Made by a program: the position numbers and the translations under genes
The notes under the pieces: generated by a model
Database searches by the model: none
Told to the model about the DNA's origin: nothing
The model's input: the letters and a program-made list of their open reading frames with translations, nothing else
Source: Candidatus Eremiobacterota bacterium
GTDB lineage: Bacteria > Vulcanimicrobiota > Vulcanimicrobiia > Vulcanimicrobiales > Vulcanimicrobiaceae
NCBI GenBank assembly: GCA_019240525.1
Contig: JAFAYE010000001.1
Coordinates: forward strand, 283,300 to 347,299
DNA: 64,000 nt
Direction of reading: 5' to 3'
Shown here: piece by piece, positions 34,973 to 42,810 of the stretch
How the letters are laid out: each line of letters starts with the position of its first letter
Numbering within the stretch: the first letter of the stretch is position 1

Positions 34973-35668
34973 TCAGCGGGCGTCGTGCAATACGATTCCG
35001 AGCGTAAAACGCTCGCCCCAGTTCACGGTCGCGACGCCGTGGCGGAAGATCGCCTTATACCATCCCTTTGCTCCCGTCATCGGCGCGGCGCTCGTGGGCA
35101 AGATCAACAAATCGCCCTGCCCCGGCGTCAACACGTGAACGCGCGTTTGCGCACGAGGTTTCTGCTCGGCTAAAACGACCTCGCCACCGCCGAACTCCTC
35201 GCCCGGCCGGCTGAGATAGAACGTCGCCTGCAGCGGAAACGCCACGGGACCGTAGAGATCTTGATGGAGCCGATTGTAGTCGCCGCGCTTGTATCGCAAG
35301 AGCAATGCGGTTGGAAGCGTCTGCTCGCTCTCGAGGCACTCGTGCAAAAACGCCTCGTACGTCGGTGGAAACCGGTGCAAACGACCGAGGCGATGCATCC
35401 ATTCGTTCGCGACGGGCACCAACTGCTCGTACAAGGCATCGCGTAAGGCGCCGATTCGTGCCGGTAATGGCCGCGCGAAGTACTTGTATTCGCCTTTGCC
35501 GAATGCGTGCCGCTCCATAACGACGCGGCTGCGGAACAACGCGTCGTCGGCATAAAGCTCTCGCCATGCAACGGCTTCGCCCGGCTCGACCGCATTTGGA
35601 ACCAAAGCGAAGCCGTTTTGCAGTAGTTCGGCCTCGGCGTTCGCGCCGAGCAGATGTTGCCCAATCAC
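34973..35668 (-). CDS. 2OG-Fe(II) oxygenase (PF09859-like), predicted nucleic-acid repair
   Basis: 231 residues from GTG 35668, in a GTGA overlap with the upstream ada-like gene. Iron ligands are LHQD (HxD) and the second histidine in FRHGV; 2OG would be bound by the following arginine in GERFTLGIVLHDA. The blocks YNRLHQDLYGPVAFPLQATF and FGGGEVVLAEQKPRAQTRV match the uncharacterised Oxygenase-NA group, proposed to act on nucleic acids. Coupling to an alkyltransferase supports a role in alkylation damage, parallel to ada-alkB. Longer upstream starts would overlap ada extensively. Confidence 0.85.
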   Translation of the reverse strand: MIGQHLLGANAEAELLQNGFALVPNAVEPGEAVAWRELYADDALFRSRVVMERHAFGKGEYKYFARPLPARIGALRDALYEQLVPVANEWMHRLGRLHRFPPTYEAFLHECLESEQTLPTALLLRYKRGDYNRLHQDLYGPVAFPLQATFYLSRPGEEFGGGEVVLAEQKPRAQTRVHVLTPGQGDLLILPTSAAPMTGAKGWYKAIFRHGVATVNWGERFTLGIVLHDAR

Positions 35669-36531
35669 GGACGGGTCTGCGCTCGACCTTCGCGTTCCAT
35701 ATCGATCAGAACGCGTTTGCGATGCAACCCCCAGCGGTAACCGCCCAAACTTCCGTCTCCCCGAACGATCCGATGACACGGGATTGCCAACGCGACGGCG
35801 TTCATGCCGCATGCCCGCGCCACGGCGCGCGCGGCGTCGGGTTCGCCGATTCCGTCTGCAACCTCCTTATACGATTGAAGATCGCCGTATGGAATGCCCT
35901 GCAGATATTTCCAGACGCGTAGCTGAAACGCGGTCGCTCGAATGTCGAGCGGCAGGTCCAAGTGCGGCTGCTCTCCCGCGAGATACCGATTGATTGCGTC
36001 AATCCACACATCGAACGGCGGCCGCGGCAGTGGCGCAGGCACGACCGTTGCGTTGGGGTACTCCTTACGTAGTTGCAATGCGAGCGGCTCGGGCGAGTCG
36101 CCGAACTGCAGAAAACAAACTCCGCGATCCGTCGCTCCAATCGCCATACATCCCAACAATGTATCGACGCAAACAGTGGAAATTTCCACTCCCGCTCCAC
36201 CGCGACGATACTGGCCCGGCGTCATCCCTAGCCGCTGCGCGGCGTTTTCATAGACGCGGCTCGACGAACCGTAGCCGGCGTCGTAAATCGCCGAATCGAC
36301 GCCGTGCGAACCGCGCAATCCTTGCTTGAGCGCGCGGACGCGGGCACCGTTGACATATTCTTTCGGGGTGACCCCGGTGACGGCTCGAAACGCCCGTGCG
36401 AAGTGAAATCGGCTCATGACCGCCATCGCCGCGAGTCGATCGCCCGTGAGCGGCTCGTCGGGGTGATGGTCGATATAGCGGCATACTTCGCGGATTCGCT
36501 CGGTCGCCGGTTGCGCTATCTGCTGTTCCAT
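35665..36531 (-). CDS. ada: AraC-type regulator/O6-methylguanine-DNA methyltransferase fusion (Ada-like, lacking the zinc domain)
   Basis: 288 residues. An AraC HTH domain (residues 10-105: RFHFARAFRAVTGVTPKEYVNG and GYGSSSRVYENAAQRLGMTPGQYRRGG, given as the blocks RFHFARAF and GMTPGQYRRGG). A methyltransferase domain of the Ogt/Ada C-terminal type with GIPYGDLQSYKEVAD and the acceptor cysteine in IPCHRIVRGDGSLGGYRWG. The N-terminal methylphosphotriester Cys4 domain that senses methylation in E. coli Ada is absent, so the inducing signal would differ. First gene of an operon with the 2OG oxygenase. Confidence 0.9.
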   Translation of the reverse strand: MEQQIAQPATERIREVCRYIDHHPDEPLTGDRLAAMAVMSRFHFARAFRAVTGVTPKEYVNGARVRALKQGLRGSHGVDSAIYDAGYGSSSRVYENAAQRLGMTPGQYRRGGAGVEISTVCVDTLLGCMAIGATDRGVCFLQFGDSPEPLALQLRKEYPNATVVPAPLPRPPFDVWIDAINRYLAGEQPHLDLPLDIRATAFQLRVWKYLQGIPYGDLQSYKEVADGIGEPDAARAVARACGMNAVALAIPCHRIVRGDGSLGGYRWGLHRKRVLIDMEREGRAQTRP

Positions 36532-36592
36532 GTGCTCAGATTAGCGAAACGCGCGGCTAAGAACCATCCGAACCTTGCTACCTCGATGAGCT

Positions 36593-38599
36593 TTACGTGC
36601 GGTTCGCCGGCGCCAGGTACCGGTCGAACCAGGTTACCGTTTGCGTGAGGATATCGATCTGATTGTCGATCTTCTGCAGCGCGTGCCCTTCGCCGGCGTA
36701 AACGACGAGTTTGGTCGGCACCCCCAAAGTTTCCATGGCGTGCCAAAACTCGAACGCTTGTGGGGCCGGCACTTCTTCGTCGCGTTCGCCTTGGAGAACG
36801 AGAACCGGCGTTTGCGATCGCGTGATGAACGTTATCGGCGCGCTGCGCGCGTAGACGCTAGGATCTTGGTAGACCGATGCGCCGAAGAACGGAATCATCC
36901 ACTGATCGATTTTGTTCTGGCCGTAATACGATTGCCAGTTGACGATGCCCGCCCCGGCCACGATTGCCTTGAAACGCGTTGTCTGCACTTCGGCCCACAT
37001 GGCCATGTAGCCGCCGTAACTCCATCCGAAGAGTCCCAAGCGATTGGCGTCGATCGGTGCGTTACGCAATGCGTTGTCAACTCCGGCGAGATCGTCGCGC
37101 CAGTCGCCGTAGCCGAAATCCTTGATGTTGGCGCGTGTGAACGCTTCGCCTTGGCCAAAGCTCCCGCGCGGGTTGGGCATGAAAACGAAATAGCCTTGCG
37201 ACGCGAGCGCGTTGACGAAACGATTTCCGAATGAGGGCTCGGAGGCCGCGGAAGGGCCGCCATGAACGACCGTAACCATCGGGTAGCTGACTCGTGGATT
37301 GAAATCGAGCGGATAGATGAGCCAGCCCTGGATTGCGAATTGGTCGCTCCTCCACGTCAACGAAACGGCATTGCCGTACAAACGTATTACGCCGGCGTTG
37401 CTGCGAGAAATCTGACGTAGTTCGGCCGGTGGTCCCGCCCAAATCTCCGGCGGATCGGCGAACGATGATCGCACGAGAGCGACGATCGCACCCGAGCGCG
37501 CGCTCGACCAGCTTGGCAGTGACTCGTCGCGAGCGATCAGCGCCGACAGCGGTGCCGTGCCCACCGGCGTTATACTTAGCCGCATCAAGTGCATCGCGCC
37601 CGAGACATGCGCGACCAGATCGAGACTCGAAGCGTCGTTCCAGCGCAACGATTGCGCCGAAATCGGCGCACCGCCGGTCAGGTCGCGCGACGCGCCTGAC
37701 ACAGCGTTCACGAGATAGACGTCGCCGCCGGTGGACCCGAAATCGCTCATAATACCACCGATAATGGCAATGTTGCTTCCATCGGGAGACCACCGCGGGT
37801 CGTTGATTTGGAACGACGGGGCAAGCAGGTCGTGCATCGCGCCGGTGGCCAGCTCGACTCGGGCGAGACGCGCGACCCACCAATTGTTGTCACCGTTTCC
37901 CTTCGCGTACGTGACGGCGAGCTGCTTGCCGTCCGGCGACCAGTCGTATTCGTAGACGTACGTGTCGGCCGGGGTGAGCAAACGGATTCGGCCCGTCCGC
38001 ACGTCGATCGTTGCGGCGCGCTGCTCGTCGACCGAAGCACCGATCACGCCAACGTCGCGCATTCCCGGCGCGAGCGCGCCGGCTTTGCGATGCGCCCCGG
38101 GAATGTAGAGCACCCCCAGCATTCTGCCGTCCGGCGACCAGCTTAAACGCTGGGCGGCGCCGCTTAATTTGGTGACCTGATGCACGGATGCGCCGCCGGC
38201 GTTGCTTACGAACACTTGCAGCTGATCCTTCGAACGCGCATCGGAGAGGAACGCCACGCTGCGGCCGTCGGGCGACCAGACCGGCGTCTCTTCGTCGTAG
38301 TAACCATTGCGGCGGCCCGCGGTGATGCGAACGCGTCTGCCGCCGTGAAGTTGCTTGACGTATACCGAGGAATAACGCGGCGAGCCCAAGAGCCGCCGCG
38401 GATCGCGAAAACTTTCTTGCCAAGCCACCGCGCTGCCGCCGGGCGCAAGCGCAACCGCCGACAAATCCCTCACGGCATACGTGGCGGTTAGGACCTGGCG
38501 CATCGACGGTGCAGCCCGCGCCACGGCAGCATTCGACGCGATGCAAATTACCAAGGCGATACAGCCAAGGAACGGTACGTGACACAACGGGGCTTTCAT
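36593..38599 (-). CDS. S9 family dipeptidyl/acylaminoacyl peptidase, exported
   Basis: 668 residues. N-terminal signal peptide with a hydrophobic stretch (FLGCIALVICIASNAAVARA). A propeller of TolB-type repeats (APGGSAVAWQ, PVWSPDGRSVAFLSD, LSWSPDGRMLGVLY, YDWSPDGKQLAVTY, PRWSPDGSNIAIIG) fills residues 35-430. The alpha/beta hydrolase domain has TVVHGGPSAAS, GWSYGGYMAMW (nucleophile), GERDEEVP (Asp) and GEGHAL (His). A second, unrelated-locus S9 enzyme lies at 18243-20198, which lacks such a clear signal. Confidence 0.92.
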   Translation of the reverse strand: MKAPLCHVPFLGCIALVICIASNAAVARAAPSMRQVLTATYAVRDLSAVALAPGGSAVAWQESFRDPRRLLGSPRYSSVYVKQLHGGRRVRITAGRRNGYYDEETPVWSPDGRSVAFLSDARSKDQLQVFVSNAGGASVHQVTKLSGAAQRLSWSPDGRMLGVLYIPGAHRKAGALAPGMRDVGVIGASVDEQRAATIDVRTGRIRLLTPADTYVYEYDWSPDGKQLAVTYAKGNGDNNWWVARLARVELATGAMHDLLAPSFQINDPRWSPDGSNIAIIGGIMSDFGSTGGDVYLVNAVSGASRDLTGGAPISAQSLRWNDASSLDLVAHVSGAMHLMRLSITPVGTAPLSALIARDESLPSWSSARSGAIVALVRSSFADPPEIWAGPPAELRQISRSNAGVIRLYGNAVSLTWRSDQFAIQGWLIYPLDFNPRVSYPMVTVVHGGPSAASEPSFGNRFVNALASQGYFVFMPNPRGSFGQGEAFTRANIKDFGYGDWRDDLAGVDNALRNAPIDANRLGLFGWSYGGYMAMWAEVQTTRFKAIVAGAGIVNWQSYYGQNKIDQWMIPFFGASVYQDPSVYARSAPITFITRSQTPVLVLQGERDEEVPAPQAFEFWHAMETLGVPTKLVVYAGEGHALQKIDNQIDILTQTVTWFDRYLAPANRT

Positions 38600-38643
38600 C
38601 GGTCCAGCTTCGGCCCTATTGCCGCCGCCCCATTCAGCGGGTA

Positions 38644-38940
38644 TTAGCCGCCGGCCATCGCTCCAACCACCAAGAAGGGCTCGGCGCCGTCGGCGACCTC
38701 GCGCGGAAGCGGTGCGTCGGGCAGTTCGTGCGAGAGATCGCGCTCGCAGGCGAAAAACCGCACGTACGCGCGCCGCTTTTGGGTAACGTAATCGCGCATG
38801 GTGCCGCGCAGCGCCGGAAAGCGCGACTCAAGCGCATCGAGCAACGCACGCTGCGTAACCTCGCCGTTGAGCTCGACCGCGACCTCGCCCTCAACTCGCG
38901 CTAGCACACGCAAGTTTGCCGGGAGCACTACCCGAATCAC
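38644..38940 (-). CDS. MoaD/ThiS-like ubiquitin-fold protein paired with a propeller protein
   Basis: 98 residues from GTG 38940, in a GTGA overlap with the propeller gene. Beta-grasp pattern [37 protein letters not shown], and a C-terminus [10 protein letters not shown]. The final double glycine fits the sulfur-carrier tail of MoaD/ThiS. The pairing with a BNR-type protein occurs in other bacteria to my recollection, but the job of the pair is unknown. Molybdopterin or thiamine genes are absent nearby. Confidence 0.78.
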   Translation of the reverse strand: MIRVVLPANLRVLARVEGEVAVELNGEVTQRALLDALESRFPALRGTMRDYVTQKRRAYVRFFACERDLSHELPDAPLPREVADGAEPFLVVGAMAGG

Positions 38941-40052
38941 GGCAGCGTTTGCACTTCGACCGACAGGACCGCCGGCAAATCGCGTACGATTGCGCTCCAG
39001 TTCTCGCCGGCATCGGGTGAAAGATAGACTTGGCCTCCCGTCGTGCCGAAGTAGACTCCACAGGAATCGAGCGAGTCGACCGACATCGCGTCGCGCAAGA
39101 CGTTGACGTAACAGTTGGCCTGCGGGAGACCCTTCGTCAAGGGCTCCCAGTCGTCGCCGCCCGTTCGGCTGCGATAGACGCGTAATTGGCCGCCGATCGG
39201 GAAGTGTTCGGAATCGCTCTTGATCGGTACGACATAAATGGTTTCCGGTTCGTGTGCGTGCACGTCGATTGGGAAACCGAAGTCGGTCGGTAAGTTGCCG
39301 CTGACTTCGCGCCACGATTCGCCGCCATCGTCGCTGCGCATGACGTCCCAGTGTTTTTGCATGAAGAGCGCCTGGGGCTTGGAGGGATGCATCGCGATGC
39401 GATGCACGCAGTGGCCGACCTCCGCCTCTTGTTGTGGAATGCTGTTCGATTTGAGGCCGCGATTGATCGGGCGCCACGTAGCGCCGGCGTCGTCGCTGCG
39501 AAAAGCGCCGGCGGCGGAGATGGCGATGACGATTCGGTTGGCATCGGATGGATCGAGGATGATGGTGTGCAGGCACATTCCGCCCGCGCCGGGTTGCCAA
39601 CTCGTCGCCGACGTATGCGTTCGTAGGGCGGCAAGTTCTTCCCAACTCTGACCGCCGTCGGTCGTGCGGAAGAGTGCGGCGTCTTCGACCCCGGCATAAA
39701 CGGTGTCGGGATCCTGCAACGACGGCTCGAAATGCCACACGCGCGCAAACTCCCACGGATGCGGCGTGCCGTCGTACCAAAGGTGCGTTCCCGGCGTTCC
39801 CTTGTATGCGAACTGATTACCCACCGGATTCCAGCTGCGGCCGCCGTCGTCGGAACGCTGAACGATTTGCCCGAACCAACTCGATGATTGCGACGCATAG
39901 AGCCGGTTGGGATCGGCCGGCGACCCTTTGACGTGATAAATTTCCCAGCCCGCGAAATGCGGGCCGTCAATTTTCCATTCTTCACGCTTTCCGTCGGATG
40001 TCAACACGAACGCGCCTTTGCGCGTTCCGACCAAAACTCGCACCGAACTCAT
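38937..40052 (-). CDS. Cytoplasmic BNR/Asp-box beta-propeller (exo-sialidase-like), paired with MoaD-like gene
   Basis: 371 residues with no signal peptide: it opens [20 protein letters not shown]. Asp-box repeats recur ([78 protein letters not shown]), six in total, which predicts a six-bladed propeller. Sialidase catalytic residues cannot be assigned. The GTGA overlap with the MoaD-like gene implies co-translation. It is divergent from the propeller lipoprotein gene at 40112. Confidence 0.83.
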   Translation of the reverse strand: MSSVRVLVGTRKGAFVLTSDGKREEWKIDGPHFAGWEIYHVKGSPADPNRLYASQSSSWFGQIVQRSDDGGRSWNPVGNQFAYKGTPGTHLWYDGTPHPWEFARVWHFEPSLQDPDTVYAGVEDAALFRTTDGGQSWEELAALRTHTSATSWQPGAGGMCLHTIILDPSDANRIVIAISAAGAFRSDDAGATWRPINRGLKSNSIPQQEAEVGHCVHRIAMHPSKPQALFMQKHWDVMRSDDGGESWREVSGNLPTDFGFPIDVHAHEPETIYVVPIKSDSEHFPIGGQLRVYRSRTGGDDWEPLTKGLPQANCYVNVLRDAMSVDSLDSCGVYFGTTGGQVYLSPDAGENWSAIVRDLPAVLSVEVQTLP

Positions 40053-40111
40053 CGCATCGAATTACGCGCTGATTTATCGAGGCCCCTCCGCTCGGACGGG
40101 AATCGCTCGAT

Positions 40112-41449
40112 TTGCGCAAGAATCCGCTTTCCATCGTGCGTCTCGCTGTTGCGGTGTTGGCAAGTCTGATCGTCGGCTGCGATGGTAGTCGGAACACGAC
40201 GCTCTCCGCACCTAGCACCGCGATCTTTGGCCCTCCGGAGAAGATCGGCTATTCAAACGGCGACGACTGGGAGCCCGCGATGACTGCCGACAACTTCGGC
40301 CACCTCTACGTCGCCTTCGCGCATGCGAGCCTAGCGCAAGAGCGGCGGGGCATATACCACACGCAGATGCTGGTACAACGCTCCGATGACGCAGGTACGA
40401 CCTGGAATACCCCTGTCGCCGTGGCGACGGCGGCTCCGATTCAAAGCGAAGGTCAATTCGATCCTTGGTTCACGCTGGCGCCTGACGGCCAAACCTTGAG
40501 CTTCGGCTTTTTACAAGGGTATCCGGATGCGCCGGTCGACATCGTTTCATCGACGAATTTCGGAGCGACGTGGTCGGCGCCGCCGAGGAGTGTTTCGCGT
40601 CTGGCGCCACCGCTGGATAAAGTCGTGCTCGTTTCGCGGGGATCGCTCATGGCGGTCGGCTATACAGATTATCATTCGCATATCGTGGCATCGGTCTCAA
40701 TCAATTCGGGAATTACATGGACGACGCATATCGTTGCGAAGCTTGCGGGCTTAACGAACTCCTCGCAGGTGCTCGTGTCGGGTGGCGGCATCGACTCAGA
40801 AAGCAACATCTACTTTACTTGGGACGCGGTATGGAGCGCCACGCACAAGCCAGCGCCTGCGGCCGTCTGGATAACGAAATCTGCGAACCTCGGCGCGACT
40901 TGGACCACCACGAATCTCGCGTACAGCGGACTTCCGCCAAGCTGCACGCAGTGTCAAGACAAGTGGTTCTTCGCACCGCAAATCAACATGCAGATCGGCT
41001 CCGACGATGCCATCTATGCATTTTGGAACGCTACCGCCCCAAGCGAACACGAGCATAACGGTGGACTTGAGCGCGTCTACTTTGCGAAGTCGGCCGATCA
41101 TGGGAAGTCGTTTTCTACTCCGGCCGACGTCTCAGACGCGCCGAGAACCGCGACGCATTGTTTTCCAGCCGTCGTCAGCGGTCCAACGGCGGGGGACGTT
41201 CGACTTGCGTGGATGGACACGCGGACCGGCTCCTGGAACGTTTATTACAAATACAGCACGAACGGCGGCGAGTCGTTCAGCGGCTCGAGTACTCAGCTTT
41301 CATCGGGTCCGGCGGCAGACTTCGGCATTCCATACGGCGACTACATGCAGATGGCCGTCGACGTCAACAACATGACGCACGCCGCCTGGGGGGAAGATAC
41401 GAATCAGAAGAACCCGGGCAACATCTGGATCGTCAACCAAACCCGCTGA
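40112..41449 (+). CDS. Sialidase-like beta-propeller lipoprotein
   Basis: 445 residues from TTG 40112; no ATG occurs upstream of the lipobox. Signal region and lipobox are IVRLAVAVLASLIVGCDGS (cysteine near residue 23). Asp-box repeats include QRSDDAGTTWNTP, SSTNFGATWSAPP, SINSGITWTT, TKSANLGATWTTT, AKSADHGKSFSTP and YSTNGGESFSG. The catalytic residues of sialidases are not evident. Divergent from the cytoplasmic propeller gene at 38937-40052. Confidence 0.8.
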   Translation: MRKNPLSIVRLAVAVLASLIVGCDGSRNTTLSAPSTAIFGPPEKIGYSNGDDWEPAMTADNFGHLYVAFAHASLAQERRGIYHTQMLVQRSDDAGTTWNTPVAVATAAPIQSEGQFDPWFTLAPDGQTLSFGFLQGYPDAPVDIVSSTNFGATWSAPPRSVSRLAPPLDKVVLVSRGSLMAVGYTDYHSHIVASVSINSGITWTTHIVAKLAGLTNSSQVLVSGGGIDSESNIYFTWDAVWSATHKPAPAAVWITKSANLGATWTTTNLAYSGLPPSCTQCQDKWFFAPQINMQIGSDDAIYAFWNATAPSEHEHNGGLERVYFAKSADHGKSFSTPADVSDAPRTATHCFPAVVSGPTAGDVRLAWMDTRTGSWNVYYKYSTNGGESFSGSSTQLSSGPAADFGIPYGDYMQMAVDVNNMTHAAWGEDTNQKNPGNIWIVNQTR

Positions 41450-41467
41450 GATTGACGTAGCTCGATC

Positions 41468-41920
41468 GTGACTACACTCGAAGTTGTTGAGGCCGGCGAT
41501 GCCGACGTCCACGATCTTGCGAGGCTCTTCGATGCCTATCGCGTGTTCTACGGGCGCTCCTCGGGTTTGGAGCGCGCGCACGACTTCGTCACCGAGCGCT
41601 TACGGTCGCAAGTCACGCGTTTTTTCATCGCCAAGACAAACGGCGTCGCGATCGGCTTTGTCCACTTGCTCCCGTCGTTCGACACGCTCGCAATGCGGCC
41701 GATGTGGATCCTTGAAGACCTTTTTGTCGATCCGGCGCAACGCCGACAGGGCGCCGGCTCCGCGTTGCTGCGCCAGGCGGAGCAGTTTGCACGCGAATCG
41801 CATGCTTCCAAGCTGAGCCTCACGACGGCGAAATCAAATGACCTCGCGCAGCGACTCTATGTCGCTCACGGCTATCGCCGCGATGAACTCTTTTGGACAT
41901 ACCACCGAATACTCGATTAA
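41468..41920 (+). CDS. GNAT family N-acetyltransferase
   Basis: 150 residues, GTG start. The acetyl-CoA motif is EDLFVDPAQRRQGAGSALLRQAEQFA (given as the blocks EDLFVDPAQR and RRQGAGSALL), then SLTTAKSNDLAQRLYVAHGY, the last strand-helix of the fold. Close to amino-acid or antibiotic-type acetyltransferases; substrate unknown. It sits 18 bases after the lipoprotein gene. Confidence 0.85.
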   Translation: MTTLEVVEAGDADVHDLARLFDAYRVFYGRSSGLERAHDFVTERLRSQVTRFFIAKTNGVAIGFVHLLPSFDTLAMRPMWILEDLFVDPAQRRQGAGSALLRQAEQFARESHASKLSLTTAKSNDLAQRLYVAHGYRRDELFWTYHRILD

Positions 41921-41942
41921 TCCCAACAACGGGTTATAGATC

Positions 41943-42015
41943 TGGAGATGAGGGGGCTCGAACCCCTGACCCCCTGCTTGCAAAGCAGGTGCTCTACCAG
42001 CTGAGCTACATCCCC
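41943..42015 (-). tRNA. tRNA-Ala (anticodon TGC)
   Basis: Minus-strand acceptor GGGGATG pairs with CATCTCC, giving the G3:U70 alanine identity pair. The anticodon stem CCTGC/GCAGG encloses loop TTTGCAA, so the anticodon is TGC. Discriminator A; CCA is not encoded. Confidence 0.95.
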
Positions 42016-42127
42016 ATGTGCGACTGACTCGCTTATTCCACGACGCCGCTTCGCCCGGGCTAACATGTACTCCGCCCGCTCCAAAGGCGTGCCGGAAGGA
42101 TGTAATGAATAGGGCCGTCCGGCGAGT

Positions 42128-42203
42128 GGGGGCATAGCTCAGCTGGTAGAGCATTACGCTGGCAGCGTAAGGGTCAGGAGTTCGAGTCTCCTTGCCTCCA
42201 CCA
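42128..42203 (+). tRNA. tRNA-Ala (anticodon GGC), island integration target
   Basis: Acceptor GGGGGCA pairs with TGCCTCC, with the G3:U70 identity pair. Anticodon stem TTACG/CGTAA, loop CTGGCAG. CCA is encoded (42201-42203). Its last 25 bases (42179-42203) form the left attachment core, so the tRNA stays intact after integration. Confidence 0.95.
42179..42203 (+). other. attL core: 3' end of tRNA-Ala(GGC)
   Basis: The 25-base string from AGTTCGAG to CCACCA (T-arm to CCA) is repeated perfectly, in direct orientation, at 54181-54205. Beyond a single mismatch, the next five bases (AGAAC) also match. Confidence 0.85.
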
Positions 42204-42206
42204 TAG

Positions 42207-42231
42207 AACGCTGGCTTTTACGGGCGTTTTT
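42207..42231 (+). terminator. Possible intrinsic terminator after tRNA-Ala(GGC)
   Basis: Stem AACGC/GCGTT around a 12-base loop with a T-run at its right arm and beyond (TTTTT at 42227-42231). The stem is short, so this is tentative. A wider imperfect inverted repeat (CCATAGAA with TTTCTATGG) surrounds it. Confidence 0.35.
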
Positions 42232-42447
42232 CGTTTCTATGGGCGTGACGGTTGCCAAACGGTTGCCGTCCGCCCCAGGATCCGTAGCCGAATTGCCATT
42301 CACGACCGCAGCCGAGATACGTTCGAGCCGGTCGAGGAGGCTGGCGATCGCGGTGCGTTGCGCGTCGGCTACCAGATGAGCGTAGATGACTAGCGTGACA
42401 TTCGGCGTCGAGTGCCCGAGGACGCCAGCGGCCGTCGCACGTCCGTG

Positions 42448-42810
42448 CCTCCTACGATTAAATGTGTCGCTGCGTATGACAAGTGTCGTGAAGTCGCGTC
42501 GTCAAGATCTTCGCGGCTTTGGCGAGCCGCACGAAAGCTTAGGTCGCAGTCATCAGCGTAACTCGCCCACCGTGACCAGCCCGGAGTAATGCGCAGGGCG
42601 TGAGGCAGCCTTTACCCTCGCCAAAGGCCGCCGTCAGCCCAGCCGCGATCAATGCGACGCCGCGTTTCGAAGAATTGAGGCCGCCGGCGGCCACTCCGTG
42701 GAAAAAACGCAGCAAGGTCTGGGCAAAAGAAATCGTGAATTGTCTCAGTAGGCGACCCTGCCTGGTACAACCTGGAAGATCGAGTAGTCGTTACGAAGTT
42801 TTAGGAGGCA
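42448..42810. other. Gene-free stretch between integrase relic and helicase gene
   Basis: Short frames only, with no family features. Probably decayed integrase/island DNA plus the helicase promoter. AGGAGG at 42803-42808 lies 2 bases before an in-frame ATG. Confidence 0.6.

Larger units (their letters stand above)
42154..42447 (-). pseudogene. Tyrosine-type integrase, C-terminal relic
   Basis: Minus-strand reading frame about 97 codons long, open to a TAA inside the tRNA. It reads GRATAAGVLGHSTPNVTLVIYAH, the box II region of phage-type integrases (LGHS, then a catalytic-tyrosine-like YAH), then LVADAQRTAIASLL and DGNRLATV. It is open at its 5' side only to about 42447, where identity ends; upstream frames are closed and non-matching. 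The N-terminal and central integrase domains are gone, so the element can no longer excise by itself. Translation would run on into antisense tRNA. Confidence 0.85.
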
